Assembly (NCBI GenBank): GCA_003344405.1
Contig: NOWV01000007.1
Coordinates: forward strand, 620,001 to 684,000
Direction of reading: 5' to 3'
Length of the DNA stretch: 64,000 bases
DNA from: Trichoplax sp. H2
Taxonomy: Eukaryota > Placozoa > Uniplacotomia > Trichoplacea
Shown: positions 1-12,102 of the stretch, one piece after another
Numbering within the stretch: position 1 is the stretch's first letter
Layout: the number at the start of each line of letters is the position of its first letter
Made by a program: the position numbers and the translations under genes
Notes under the pieces: model-generated
Database searches by the model: none
What the model saw: only the letters and a program-made list of their open reading frames with translations
Told to the model about the DNA's origin: nothing

Positions 1-1936
1 GACAAAGATGATTTTCATTTAGAATTTCTGAAAATTATTATCGTGTAATGTTGAATCGATTAATCCAATTTCAACTGCTATCTCGATGTATAAAACCCAA
101 TTATATCAAGTTAAAAATATCAATAATATCAATGAATAATAATGACCTGAAGTGGAAAAATTCTTCATCCGGTAGAAGAATTTATGCAAGTAAGAGAACG
201 ATATTTAAGCCTGGATAAGCTTCATTTAGGTACTGATTAAATTTATATGTAATATTGCGTGATTTATGCTATTCATCCTTAAGTGACTGACGGAATCAAA
301 ATTATTCGATAATATCAATGATTTTTTAGTCATGTACTAATAAAGTTGACGATAATTTTGGCCCCGTGAACAATTACGTACGGGTACGTACGATATGAAA
401 GCAAAATTGATCATTTATAATATGAAAATAAAATTAGAAAGAATGAGATCATACTGTACCACTAAATATAATTATTATCAAATATTACATTCCTTCTATT
501 CTCTTATATATTATCATGCAAAAATTCGTAGTTATAATAGTGCAAGGCACACTGATTAATTTATTAATGTATTTTTAGGGAATTTATTTATAGCTATCGT
601 AACAAATTTGGGAAAAGGTGTGCTTAGAATAGAAATAAGATATCACTCTTAACTGATCGTTCAGTCAATAGGCAGTCTTTACAATCTTTTGATAAGTTAT
701 TATAGCTAAAAAGGCAATGATCTCTTTCTATGACCTGACCCCTTAATTTAGCATATTGAATGGATTATCACCCGTGTCAGAATAAATTGTCACTATTGAT
801 CATCGCAGTCATTACAACGCAAGAGGATTTTCAACCGTAAAATTTATACGCGTCGATTTCCGGTACCATAGAGACGATCTTATCAGTTGTTCTTCTTAAT
901 TAATAATAACTTATTTTGGCTATTTTGGCTATTCGCATGATACATCATATGCTTATGCCATGGAAACACCTCTTTGTTCCGTACTTCCTATAATTACTTT
1001 CACCTGCGTCTGTTTACGGTAATTGAGATGAAATGATTGAAAAATTATTCTATTCATCAATCAACCCATATGTGCATTAAATGATAAATGAACGAAATTG
1101 AATCAGACCAGATTGTCACGTAATCAATCTTATTTTTTTATTTTCAAAATCAAATGACTGGTATTAAATAAATGCATCGGACATTAAAGAAAAGAAAATG
1201 TCTTAAACAATCATAAATAATAATTATAATTAATAAAAATAGATTGAGAATGGCTTACACAATACAGTATTGATGCACGAATTCTTACCTTATTTTATTA
1301 ATGTATTTTTCTCTTTCAGTGCCCACATAACGTTGGATAAATCAAATCCAATAATAATCTATCGAAAGATTTCAGGGTACTCTAACGGTAGATCAAGTTT
1401 ACGCCATACTTATCAAGATTAACCCCACAATATTTTATCGATTAATATGTATTAATATATATACATATTTTATTTAGCTAATCACTTATTTTCATTATCG
1501 ATAAGAATATGGCACGCTGAAGTCTCTATGAAGCTAATAGAATAGACAAAGTTAAAGGGTCATTGGAAAAAAATATCTGTGCAAGACAAATATAAAAAGA
1601 CTGTTATACCTCAAGATTTACTAAATTAAACGGTATATTGTAACCATACAAACGTTCGTCTCATTTTACAGCTTGTAAGTTATCAACAGGAGATCGGTGT
1701 CAAATTTAACAGATATATAATTTGATACTGAATAATACAATATAATCTAGAATAGGTCACGATGAACTAATTAACTATTGTTATAATATATTTCTATCTA
1801 GATTTACTATCTCTTACTTAATAAATTTATTTTCTTTCACTAATAAATTAGAATATCACTTAAAATCAAGCCAATTTCTCTAATTGTAGATCACATTTTT
1901 ATATCTCTTTCTTTAAATATATGCAAAAATAGAATC
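1..1936. other. Intergenic DNA upstream of the first receptor gene
   Basis: AT-rich sequence with no open frame of interest and no recognisable domain in any frame. It presumably contains the promoter and 5' leader of the first receptor gene. I see no strong TATA box or known motif cluster that I could place with confidence. Confidence 0.5.
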
Positions 1937-4585
1937 ATGAATGTAGTCCGGGTATGGAGATTTTGGCAATTTTACTTATTGATACTTTCTCCTACTGTAT
2001 GGACCCATTGGGCTCAAAATCTCAACAATTCGACGCAAATAATGTTAGCTAGGGATCATGGTGATATCGTTTTAGGTGGATTATTTGCTGCCCATTTCGA
2101 ATATAATCCTCTCGATCGAAAATGTGCCCATACCAGTGAAAGGGGTATCAAGCATATTCAAGCTATGATTTATGCTATACAACAAATTAATAACAATAAC
2201 CATATCTTACCTAATATTAAATTGGGTTACTATATTCGTGACAGCTGCAATAGCCCAAATTATGCTTTAGAAGAAGCTTTAGACTTTATTATATCAACGT
2301 ATAATACTAATAATGGCGTTCAACGTTCTCTCTTACTGTCAAACTTTTGTCATAGTCAACAAGCATCATCAAGTTCGACTACTGATAATAACCAAAATCG
2401 TTTACCAAATATTTTCGGTATTGTCGGTGGGCGAGCAAGTCGTGTCTCCATACCAGTAGCAAGCTTAGTTAGTAATTTCGATATTGCAATGATTAGCTAT
2501 GCATCTACGAGTCGATTACTAAGTGATAAAGCTCAATTCGGATCATTTTTTCGTACAGTACCATCGGATGAATTTCAAGCTGCGGCTATGGTTGATATTA
2601 TTAAACATTTCAATTGGACTTACGTTGCTACTGTTGCTACTGATGATAGTTACGGAAGGCTAGCGATATCCACATTTAAAAATATTTCTGCCCATGATGG
2701 AATTTGTATTGCTGTTGAAGAATACTTCCCCATCTTAAATAATCAACAAAAAATTACAGAAATTATTCAACGTTTACGTCGCTATTCTGATGCTGTTGTT
2801 ATTGTAATGTATTGTGCAATTTATGAAGCAACATTAGTCTTAAGAGAAGCAGAAAAGCAAAATCTAACTGGTCGAATATTTATTGGATCAGAAGCATGGA
2901 GTGATTCACCAAATCTCGTCGATTTTCGTCAAGATGTTATTGGCGGTATGTTATCGGTTGTTTTAACTGGTCGTGAAACACAAGTATTTCGGCAATATCT
3001 CGATCAACTTGATTTATGTAACAACCTTATTAATCCATGGTTTAAACAAATGTGGATCTCTAAAGCAATCCAACGTGGTTATAATATCGATCATTTATTA
3101 TCCAACTGTTCTATCCCTACTGATTTAAGTGGTAATAAAACCGATCGATTTTATGACAGTAGTACAGTAACTGCTTATGTTATCGATGCAGTTTACGCCT
3201 TCGCTTATGCTTTACACGATATGTACCAATGTGATCATCACCACTGTCAGTTTTCAAATCATCAGTTTGACCGGAAAAAATTTTTATCCTACTTGCATAA
3301 TGTTTCCTTTTCAGCATTAAGCAATCCTGATTTCTCATTTAATAGTAATGGAGATGTTGTCGCTCGCTATATTATTAAGAATTTACAAAAAGACAAGCAA
3401 AGTGGCCATTTAAAATTTACATCGATAGGTGAATGGATAGGATATGGCGATAAAGAGGATAGATTAATAATAAATGAAACATTAATACGATGGCAAGGTA
3501 ATCGCAACTGGACGAATATTCCTGCATCGAGTTGTAGTCGCGATTGTAATCCAGGAACCTATCGCAAAATGTATCATCAACATCTATGTTGTTGGAAGTG
3601 TTTACCCTGCGAAACTGGTCAATATTCTAATTCTACCAATGCTGACAGTTGTTTACATTGTACAAATGGTTTCCAACCGAACCCTAAGCGATCAGCATGT
3701 GTTGAGATCCTACCAGAATTGCTTGAAATTACAGATCCATTAACTATTAGCATTACAGTCACTATGATGGTATTTTTAATTATTGTTGCACTGGTTTGGT
3801 CCCTTTTTATTAAACATCGTCAGTCATCCATTGTTAAAGCATCGAATTATTTATTATCCCATATATTATTATTTGCCATAACTGTTTGTTTCCTTATCCC
3901 ACCTCAATTTCTAATTCAACCTACCAACACCATATGTAATAGTATATTTATCTCCTTTAGTCTTGCAGTTTCCCTTGTTTTAGCCACATTGTTAGCTAAA
4001 ACCAATCAAATAAAGCAAATATTCTTTCGTCATTCCATGACTAAAGTAAGAAAACAATCATACTTGATGAAGAATAGCGGCCAAGTGATATTTATTATCG
4101 CTTTAGTATCTATCGAAGCCATAATATGTTGTATAGCTGTTTTGCAGAATGAAATTCATGTTCGACGAGTCGTATTCGATTCGCGTATCTATCTTATATG
4201 CGATTCTACTCATCATCTTGGATTAGCGGTAGCTATGGGTTATATTGGCATTCTAATGATTACAATTACTTATTTAGCCTTTAAAACTCGCAATCTACCA
4301 GAGAATTTTTGTGAGGCACGTTATTTATGTTTTACTGCTGTGGTCTTAACTTGTATTTTAGCATCATTAGTACCGACCTATGTTATTACACCGGGCCATT
4401 ATCGCGTTGGTGTAGCTACTTTTGGTACGATGTCATTTGCAGCTAGTGTTCTAATTGCTTTTTACATGCCTAAAGTGTATATTATTCTACATAAACCAGA
4501 AATGAATTCAAGACAGAAAACTATGCAAGATATTACTAATTTTACCTTTACTGTTTCTAACTTAACGGAAGGAAGACGAGAATAA
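1937..4585 (+). CDS. Metabotropic glutamate receptor-like class C GPCR, copy 1 (intronless)
   Basis: An 882-residue plasma-membrane receptor read from one exon. Residues 1-26 are a hydrophobic signal peptide. The Venus flytrap ligand domain covers about 42-515, with N-glycosylation sites such as NWTY. A cysteine-rich domain starts near 532 (CSRDCNPGTYRK, then CCWKCLPC), and seven membrane helices span about 603-850. The third intracellular loop has KTRNLPENF and TM7 ends in MPKVYIILHKPE, the mGluR signature. The cytoplasmic tail is only about 30 residues. By alignment to mGluR1, the alpha-amino/carboxyl contacts Thr188 (in YASTS), Asp208 (in VPSD) and Tyr236 (in DDSYG) are kept. Asp318 is Glu (GSEAW), Tyr74 is Arg and Arg78 is His73. 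It is the most divergent of the three copies. Family-level function is G-protein signalling on binding an amino-acid-like ligand. The ligand and G protein cannot be read from sequence. Vertebrate mGluR genes have many introns; this one has none. Confidence 0.93.
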   Translation: MNVVRVWRFWQFYLLILSPTVWTHWAQNLNNSTQIMLARDHGDIVLGGLFAAHFEYNPLDRKCAHTSERGIKHIQAMIYAIQQINNNNHILPNIKLGYYIRDSCNSPNYALEEALDFIISTYNTNNGVQRSLLLSNFCHSQQASSSSTTDNNQNRLPNIFGIVGGRASRVSIPVASLVSNFDIAMISYASTSRLLSDKAQFGSFFRTVPSDEFQAAAMVDIIKHFNWTYVATVATDDSYGRLAISTFKNISAHDGICIAVEEYFPILNNQQKITEIIQRLRRYSDAVVIVMYCAIYEATLVLREAEKQNLTGRIFIGSEAWSDSPNLVDFRQDVIGGMLSVVLTGRETQVFRQYLDQLDLCNNLINPWFKQMWISKAIQRGYNIDHLLSNCSIPTDLSGNKTDRFYDSSTVTAYVIDAVYAFAYALHDMYQCDHHHCQFSNHQFDRKKFLSYLHNVSFSALSNPDFSFNSNGDVVARYIIKNLQKDKQSGHLKFTSIGEWIGYGDKEDRLIINETLIRWQGNRNWTNIPASSCSRDCNPGTYRKMYHQHLCCWKCLPCETGQYSNSTNADSCLHCTNGFQPNPKRSACVEILPELLEITDPLTISITVTMMVFLIIVALVWSLFIKHRQSSIVKASNYLLSHILLFAITVCFLIPPQFLIQPTNTICNSIFISFSLAVSLVLATLLAKTNQIKQIFFRHSMTKVRKQSYLMKNSGQVIFIIALVSIEAIICCIAVLQNEIHVRRVVFDSRIYLICDSTHHLGLAVAMGYIGILMITITYLAFKTRNLPENFCEARYLCFTAVVLTCILASLVPTYVITPGHYRVGVATFGTMSFAASVLIAFYMPKVYIILHKPEMNSRQKTMQDITNFTFTVSNLTEGRRE

Positions 4586-4624
4586 TTTAATACTGCGTAA
4601 TCAAAGAAGAGAACACCTCTCTCT

Positions 4625-4960
4625 GGTTTCTATTTTAATATATACTTAACCAAATTTGACTAATAATAAAAAATTACTACCTAGAGAATATTTGACGAAG
4701 GTATATCTTTTTAAGATCTAACGTTTATTCCCATTCCAGTTCCTATATTATATACAACATTAAACTTGACTAATGATAGGATATAATTTACTAGAAGATA
4801 CTTGACGACGGTATACCATTTAAAGTCTAAAAGTGATTTTCTTTCCAGTTTCTATACTGACATTGAATTAAACTTAACGGACAGTTGTCAATACTAGAAA
4901 TAGATTATATTTGACGACAGCATGGCATTTTATAATCTAATTACTATTTAGCTGTAATAG
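4625..4960. repeat. Degenerate tandem repeat, about 110 bp x 3
   Basis: Three diverged units with the marker TTGACGA at about 4692, 4802 and 4911, giving a period of 109-110 bp. Each unit also carries a 'cttaactttgact/cttgactaatg'-like block and a 'ttccagtt' block. The array begins just 3' of the first receptor stop codon, so part may be transcribed as 3' UTR. Confidence 0.75.
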
Positions 4961-6869
4961 CATGATAATTCAGGCACAGCGTCGCTAATTTGAACTCATT
5001 AACTTTATTCCTTCTATTACTTAAACATCTAGCCATACTATACGGTGTTTCAATACATCATAAAAATTGATAGCACAATGATTATATTATATTACTTATC
5101 ATTAAGTGAAAGTAAAAATGGTCCTTAGGATATTTTGAATGCACTTTATATTGATAAAACGCTATCATATAATTTCCTTTTATTCTTTATTATGCATCTG
5201 AGATATGTTAAAGTTTTGAGTTTTAAAAACAACAATATTAAAATCGACTAATCAACACTACTGCAAATAGAACTTGTCTTGAAATATTACTTACGTTATT
5301 AGCATTTTGTAACGGGTAATTAGTAAATTTCAACAGACCATGACAGTCTTAAATTCAAGTGAAATGTATTTTATTCGATGTTCATCATATCTTGGACATA
5401 TATTATAAGTCATAAGCTACAAAACATTCATTAAAAATTAATTTGCCTTAGAATTAAGTCACTGAGATTACGTACAAGGCATCCTATATATAATGTATCA
5501 TAGTAACATTGTTTGTATTGGAAGGAAGGAAATATTCTACTCCATATACCATATACGAGTATGCATTGGATTCTTAGCTATAAGCTAACTTGAAATAGGA
5601 GCTGTATCTTGAAATAAGTCACTGAAGTTATGCAATATGCAATTATTTGATGCCTGTACATAATACCGTGGTATCAACTTTACTTTATTAAACGAACTTA
5701 CACTAAATTAAGCTATTAACACTTTGCTATGCTCAATTATTAAATATCTATGTATCATAGTACTAAAGTCTAAACTAGAGGAAAGGAAATATTTTATTGT
5801 TTACTGCAGGGTAAACGAACTGTAATTTAAAAATAATAAACTTACATATAAAAGAAGTCATGAAATATCTGCAATATCTAATTATTAGATTTTAATATAC
5901 TAAGAGGCTTCTGAATTAAAAAAGAAATGAAATATTAAATTTAACAAAAAGTGTTTTATCTTTCTTTAGCTTAATATACTTTGGCAGTAACCGTAATATA
6001 TATGGGTAGATTTGGATAAGGAAGTTAAAATATCGTCCTAGTCTACAGTATTACGGTAGATCTCATAGATTTTACTAGCATTCATTGCGTTGCAATATGC
6101 AAATTTAGTTGCTGACATACCGCGGTGTTTTTGATAGAAATCTTGCTTTATAACCGGATAGCAAATATAATATTATATGTTGACTAGTAGCGTATTACTA
6201 GTGATCTAACTTTCTCTTATCGCAGTCACCTATGGCAATCTATCCCTTAACTACAAACACAAGTAAAGGACCAGTATCATTTTTTAGTAAAAAAGAAATC
6301 AGATTCGTTTCTTTCTCTTTAATATGAATAATTTACTAGACTAAAATATTCTAGTAAATTATCAACATACAGGTTGATATGAATGATCGCAGATATTTAT
6401 TATAGGCTGAGCTTTCATTTTGCTATCGGTTCTGGAGACATATTTTAGAACCATTTATTGAATCGTGAAGCCGACAAATCTAAACAAACGATCCCACCCA
6501 AAGTATGAGTATTATGACCACTCTTTCATTATCTAACGTGGACATTTAATTAATTGAACAGGAGAAAATATCTCGCTCTATAATGTTTATATAAATCATA
6601 AATTAATTGTCTATTCAATATTAATAATAAGTGTAAAGTAAATTGCCTATATATTGTGATTAACCTATCACGGAGCTTATTAAAATTTTTTCTACCGGAA
6701 GTTAAATGCCAAGATAGACTCCTTTGATAAATTTGGCCATACTAATAAAACAAATGTTTCGGAATCCTGTCAGGTAATACCTGCACTACCCTAATGATAG
6801 TCTAGATATGCTGTTATAAGTATAACTAAAGTATATCTGCTCCAGTAAAATACTAACCTCATTAATTTA

Positions 6870-7195
6870 CTATGTTATTATATTTGAAATATAGATCTAT
6901 ATATCTCAGTACCTATGATTATAATGTGGCATTATTAGAAGGTTATTAAAAGTTGATATTATAGCTGACTGTTTGTCATCATATCTGAAGTACAGGTCTA
7001 TATACGAATATCCTAGTACCTATAATTGCAATATCGCTTTATTATAAGGCTATTAAAGCTTGATATAGATCGCTGTCTATCATTATATCTGAAGCATAGG
7101 TCCATATATTTTAGTCCCTATGATTATAATATGACCATGTTAGTATGTTATTAAAAGATGATATTATAGGCCGCTGTCTATCTCCATATTGAAAT
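6870..7195. repeat. Degenerate tandem repeat, about 103 bp x 3
   Basis: Units are marked by TGAAATATAGATCT, TGAAGTACAGGTCT and TGAAGCATAGGTCC at about 6884, 6985 and 7090. Each is followed by a 'cctatgattataat' block and a 'ggttattaaaag' block. A partial fourth unit may begin near 7190. The sequence is unrelated to the neighbouring arrays. Confidence 0.8.
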
Positions 7196-9344
7196 TTCAG
7201 CGTCATGATCTATAGTTACACGGTTAGATAATTCTACCATACCTGGTGTATGGTCTAAAAATTCTGGCATTAATGATAGTCCTATTATTAGTAGAGAACT
7301 AAACATCTTCAGTAGAGTATCGTCATGAGATCAGAATGTATGCACAGAATATTATTAAAGCCAGTCACGTGGAATACTCCACCGCTTTTAAAAAGTGAAA
7401 GAAAGCATTTACTGAGCATTAATATTGCGTGATAATAATTATAATTGAAAGTAATTTACAATTGATTATACCCTATACTAGTGCTCTTCTTTCTTACTCA
7501 TTGTCTCGTGTCTAGTATAATAACTACGGTAGTAATTTATACAATTATATTTTTTAGTGGTATAAATATGATCGATTCGTCCATAAGATCATTGATTAAT
7601 AGCTTCTCACATTCAAAGTAAAACTTTAACACCTGCAAATGATTGTGTATATTCTAATATGTACACAGAAAACTATAATTTTTAATAGTTTACTTTCATG
7701 ATATCATGGAAATTTCGTATTACTGTGTTTCAGCGGAGCAGGAAGATACGTTTAAGATAGTTATTCAATTTACTTAGCGGACAATCCATTAACTGAAACA
7801 CCATACTGTTTACTTTACAAATCGAAGACAGTATCTATTTTAAGTGCTATGATATGATTTTCTAGCTATAATAGATTACTATACATAATTAATGCACTAT
7901 CGGCTTGTAAAATAGTACTATAGGAAACAGAGCGATTCGATATCAATTTGTAGCATAGACGCTGATGATCCATACATTTTATTTTATTATGGCAAAATCA
8001 TTTTAAATGGATTGTTATGGAATTTGTAGAGATTGGTAAATTAAAGTATTCATATTTCTGAAAGTACTAGTTGAATAGCATACGCAATCTAATTTTTTTC
8101 TAATTTTCAATATTAGCTGATGAATGCACTGCGATATCGGCAGTTTTGGGAAACATGTGTTTCTCAACGTCATCAACGGCTATAATTAAAATCGATACCC
8201 TAATCGGTACCAACAATAGAAAATTAAGTATGCCATTTTAAATAATCCCATCATAATAATTATCAATGTTGATCAAAGATTTTAAAATTTATTGATTACG
8301 AAGGTTATTCAAATATGTTTTATTTGTTATCACCTTAAGTATATTATGATAACATTTTTCCACTAGTACCATCATGCACTTTAAGTCAATATTTATTCAT
8401 TCCTATCTTAATGGTAACTTACGAGCCATGTCTTACTGGTATAAATGTTTCCATCCATTAGCTTTTCGATAATTGCACCTCTTAAATATTATTACAATAA
8501 TTTTAATACTAAGATAGAAGGGATACTTAAGAAAATGATAAAATAGTGTCTTTACATGTACCCTAGATTAACTAGACATGGTTACCTTCTTTCTAATGTA
8601 TAAATCGCGTGCAGTAAGCTATAACGGATGCATTGTTATAAATCGATGACATTTTATTTAATCCTTTCTTTTTCTATTGCATGCTAGAACGATGGGATAT
8701 GATGGTTAGGTATCATTAATTCATATTCAATAAAGTATTCATGGTATGTTTTATTCCACATCAATCATTAATGGGAGAAACTGAAATAGTCTTTGATTGA
8801 ATGCATCAATAGATCAAGCGTATTTTCTTATAACTGTGACTGTAACGATTAAGTCTACTTAAAAAGTTCTTCGTTGAGATATGTATAGAACATAAGATTT
8901 GTTTAATCGGCCCTTAAAAAATTGTTATTGTTAATGCTATTTCATTTTCCAACTTATACAAGCTATATTCTATTTCTGTATTAATTGATCTTATACTGTA
9001 GATAACTCTCTTACATAATCAAAAAATAGCAAAGAAACCTAGTCTTCACTTCTTAATTAATTATCGCTAACTTTACTGTACTATCAAAAATGTCAAAAAA
9101 GTTAAAGTTGTAATTCGTTTTTAATATTTTTTCTGCCGCGATTTTAATAGAGAAGTGATTTTTATAGCAGTAACAAACTAATATGTCAAGGTAGGAATCA
9201 AAGAAAATTAACTGATCTAAACTGACAAACTGAAATGGATATACACATAATATTTACAGATTATCGTTTCAAAAGCCGAAATAACCCTCTCAACTCCTTC
9301 CTTTTTTTTAAAATATGCCCTTTATGATTATATGGGAAAATAAG

Positions 9345-9630
9345 GGAAGTTTCAGATAATATATGACATCACTTTAGGTCTCACTTTCAGCTTTGAACCG
9401 TATCATTTATCTGGAATATTATCAATTTTACTGCAGATCTTTGATACCATACTGAGTGAGGATTTTAAAAGTACTGTCGATAATTAAGAGGGGCTTCAGA
9501 CGATATATCCCATCACTTTAGGTTTTAATCTCAGGTTTGAACTCTGTCATCTATCTGAAAAATTATCAATTTTACCCTAGTTCTTGTATCATATTAAGTG
9601 TGGACTTTGAAATTACTGTCAAGAATTATT
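9345..9630. repeat. Degenerate direct repeat, about 144 bp x 2
   Basis: Two copies start near 9351 and 9495, each with the block 'catcactttaggt', then 'tttgaac' and 'attatcaattttac'. Copies are diverged but co-linear. Confidence 0.75.
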
Positions 9631-10439
9631 TAAGAATTCGCTTGCCTCTAAATGGAAATAGTGTGAAATAGAGAAATTTGTAGACAGCGTTTTAATCTCA
9701 TTGAGATATAATAATCTTTTCCGTTGGGATAAGCAATCTCTGTACATGATAAAGAAATACTGTCTATAAAGGATTATATTTTATACATAGTACAACTTAA
9801 AACTACTAGAAAGTCAATCATAGTACTAATCCGCAAACATATAAATAGAAGGAATTTTAATTAAAAACATGGAAAAGAAAAGTTTTCTCTTTCAAGAATG
9901 ATGTTACGGTACTGTAGTCGTTTAATTAATTCTTTTTTACGCGATAAATGGTTGAATACAAGTTATAGCACTGTTTATTTCAAACTGAATTCTTCTTAAG
10001 CTAGAATACAAGACGATAAGTTAGATACCCGATTTAATTTGATTGACAACATCATTTTAATCAATAATAACTAGGTTACAATAGAAGCAATCCGTATAGA
10101 AAATACATCAAGATACATTAAAGATAGAAGTATTTAAATTAAAACTAATATTTTTACTTAGAATTTGAATTTGTTATAATGGTTTGATGGATATGAATAG
10201 TAAATGACGGATTTTAATGCTGGAATCAATCTTGACGTAATTTCACCTATTCAACTGAATAATCTTACAATAAAATATTGCAATTCCTCCTAGAAGGAAT
10301 ATGAGCGGATATCTTGATCAGAAACAAGCTGTAATCCTTTTCATACAGTCTGATGGCGTAGGTAGCAACTTCATATCCATTCTTCTATGCCTATAGTTGA
10401 TGTATTATTAACTCTATCCATAGGATAAAAGAATTTTAA

Positions 10440-10900
10440 TATTCCTATTCGTTAGGTAAAACAATTCAGTTTAAACTCTTTTACTTTTCACTAATTTAAT
10501 TCATTGCTGGTATTTTGGTTGACGCTTACGATAGCATTGGACATACTAACGATGAATTTATAGAGCAAATCAATGCATCGTTTCTTCCCTTTACTGTATA
10601 TTATTAGTATTTCAGTCGGTAAAACTATTGCCATCAACCTCTTTTACTTTTCTCTCACTTCATTCATTCCACCCATTTTTGGTTACTCTTACAATAGCAT
10701 TAGGCTTATTATCCATGAGCGTGTAGAGCAAATCAACCTATTAATTCTTCGCTATATACTGCTATTATTACTCTTTCAGTTTGAACTCTTTTCCTTTTCT
10801 CCAATTTAATTCATTACTCTCATTTTTACTTAATCTTACAATAGCATTGAACTTATTAAAGGTGAACATGTTGAGCAAATCAATGTATTGATTCTTCCCT
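10440..10900. repeat. Degenerate tandem repeat, about 150-160 bp x 3
   Basis: Three units marked by GAGCAAATCAA at about 10563, 10726 and 10872. Each is preceded by 'cttacaatagcatt' and by a pyrimidine-rich 'aactcttttacttttc' block. A 78-codon open frame at 10573-10809 lies wholly within the array and is not a gene. Confidence 0.8.
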
Positions 10901-12102
10901 GTCTATTTAAAATGACAACTGTTTAAAATCGTCTATTTATTACGTGTCGTGTAGATAATACCTACAGTCATGATGGCATAGAAAGAATATAATGTTGCAC
11001 CTGCTGACTACCAGTTATGTTACTATTGAAATGATAATAATAACATGAAATTAGCGATTTGAAAGGATATTATGATTGCTAATTGATTATACCATTCTGC
11101 TAAAATCAATAGGCAAACAATGAAAATGGAAAGTCTTATTAAACTATTGAATTCATTCTTCATATGAGTCAAAATACAACTACTTCAACTAAACGCATGA
11201 TTATAATTGCCATATGCTGCACCCGAACAGTAGGAGGGAGGATTTAACATTCATCTTTATTTTTTGCCTTGATGGGGATCTTTTTCTATTCAATCGACGC
11301 ATACTGATTAGCATATCTAAAATACAATAACAGGAAGAGATTGTTATTTTATTCTATATTACCTTGGCATTGAATCTAGCGGATGTTATCATCCATCATC
11401 ATAGCTATACTGTCTTGCCATCATTATCATAAGGTTGTTATAAGTAGCTAGACACAGACACAAAAAAAATCCTGACATTAAAATTGTTTAAACTTGTTGT
11501 TTGACTGGCCCTTTGTTCAATTCTTGAATTCAAATCAGTGCTTTTGTAACCATATTCAATCTATTTTATGATGTTGAGAATACTTTAATCAAGTTATTCC
11601 GACAGCAACATCGTTCAGCTTCAACAATTTATCTCACTTTGGGTACATTTACTTCTTTATTTTTTTCTAGCTTTTTTTAAAAACTTGACGAGAACGATTA
11701 GTCCGTATTTAAATCGATTCATTGCTTACCATCGATTTAATTTAATGTCCTTAATTGTCGACTTTATCAATTTGCTTAGCAACAATAAGAATATTAATAA
11801 ATGTAGATAAAATTTGAACTACTGTTCGTACGGATCTTGACACTTTCTTTCCTAATGTATATTAATCTTAACGACGTTGGCTTGTTAGCTTAAACGATTA
11901 CAACTTGGGAATATAGGCCATCTTTTCTGGCTCATTTTTTTTCTTCTTCCAGAAGAGTGAGTCATGATCGCTAATGCTCTCTTTTTCTTGTCAATCTTTT
12001 TAATCACTTTAGGTATGTTTTTTATTGATCCTAGTCTGTAGAATAGATGCTGACGACAACCATTGACATCATCAATTAAAGCCTATCTCTCGTATCGCTA
12101 TA

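Larger units (their letters stand above)
4586..12102. other. 7.5-kb gene-free spacer with several decayed tandem repeats
   Basis: No coding frame with recognisable content. The spacer holds four separate short tandem arrays (4625-4960, 6870-7195, 9345-9630, 10440-10900), listed individually, with AT-rich unique sequence between them. A short hydrophobic reading frame begins at an ATG near 11964, in the presumed leader of the second receptor gene. It runs 25 codons, is out of register with the receptor, and is best seen as an upstream ORF. Confidence 0.6.

Noticed and set aside
10573-10809. 78-codon hydrophobic open frame
   Set aside because: It lies entirely inside a three-copy tandem repeat and changes character at unit borders; no domain and no splice or promoter context.
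11964-12010. Possible separate signal-peptide exon for receptor copy 2 (hydrophobic MIANALFFLSIFLITL ending at a GTATGT donor)
   Set aside because: The donor would leave phase 1, while the candidate acceptors in the receptor's first 50 codons are phase 2. The receptor already has its own signal peptide. More likely an upstream ORF.
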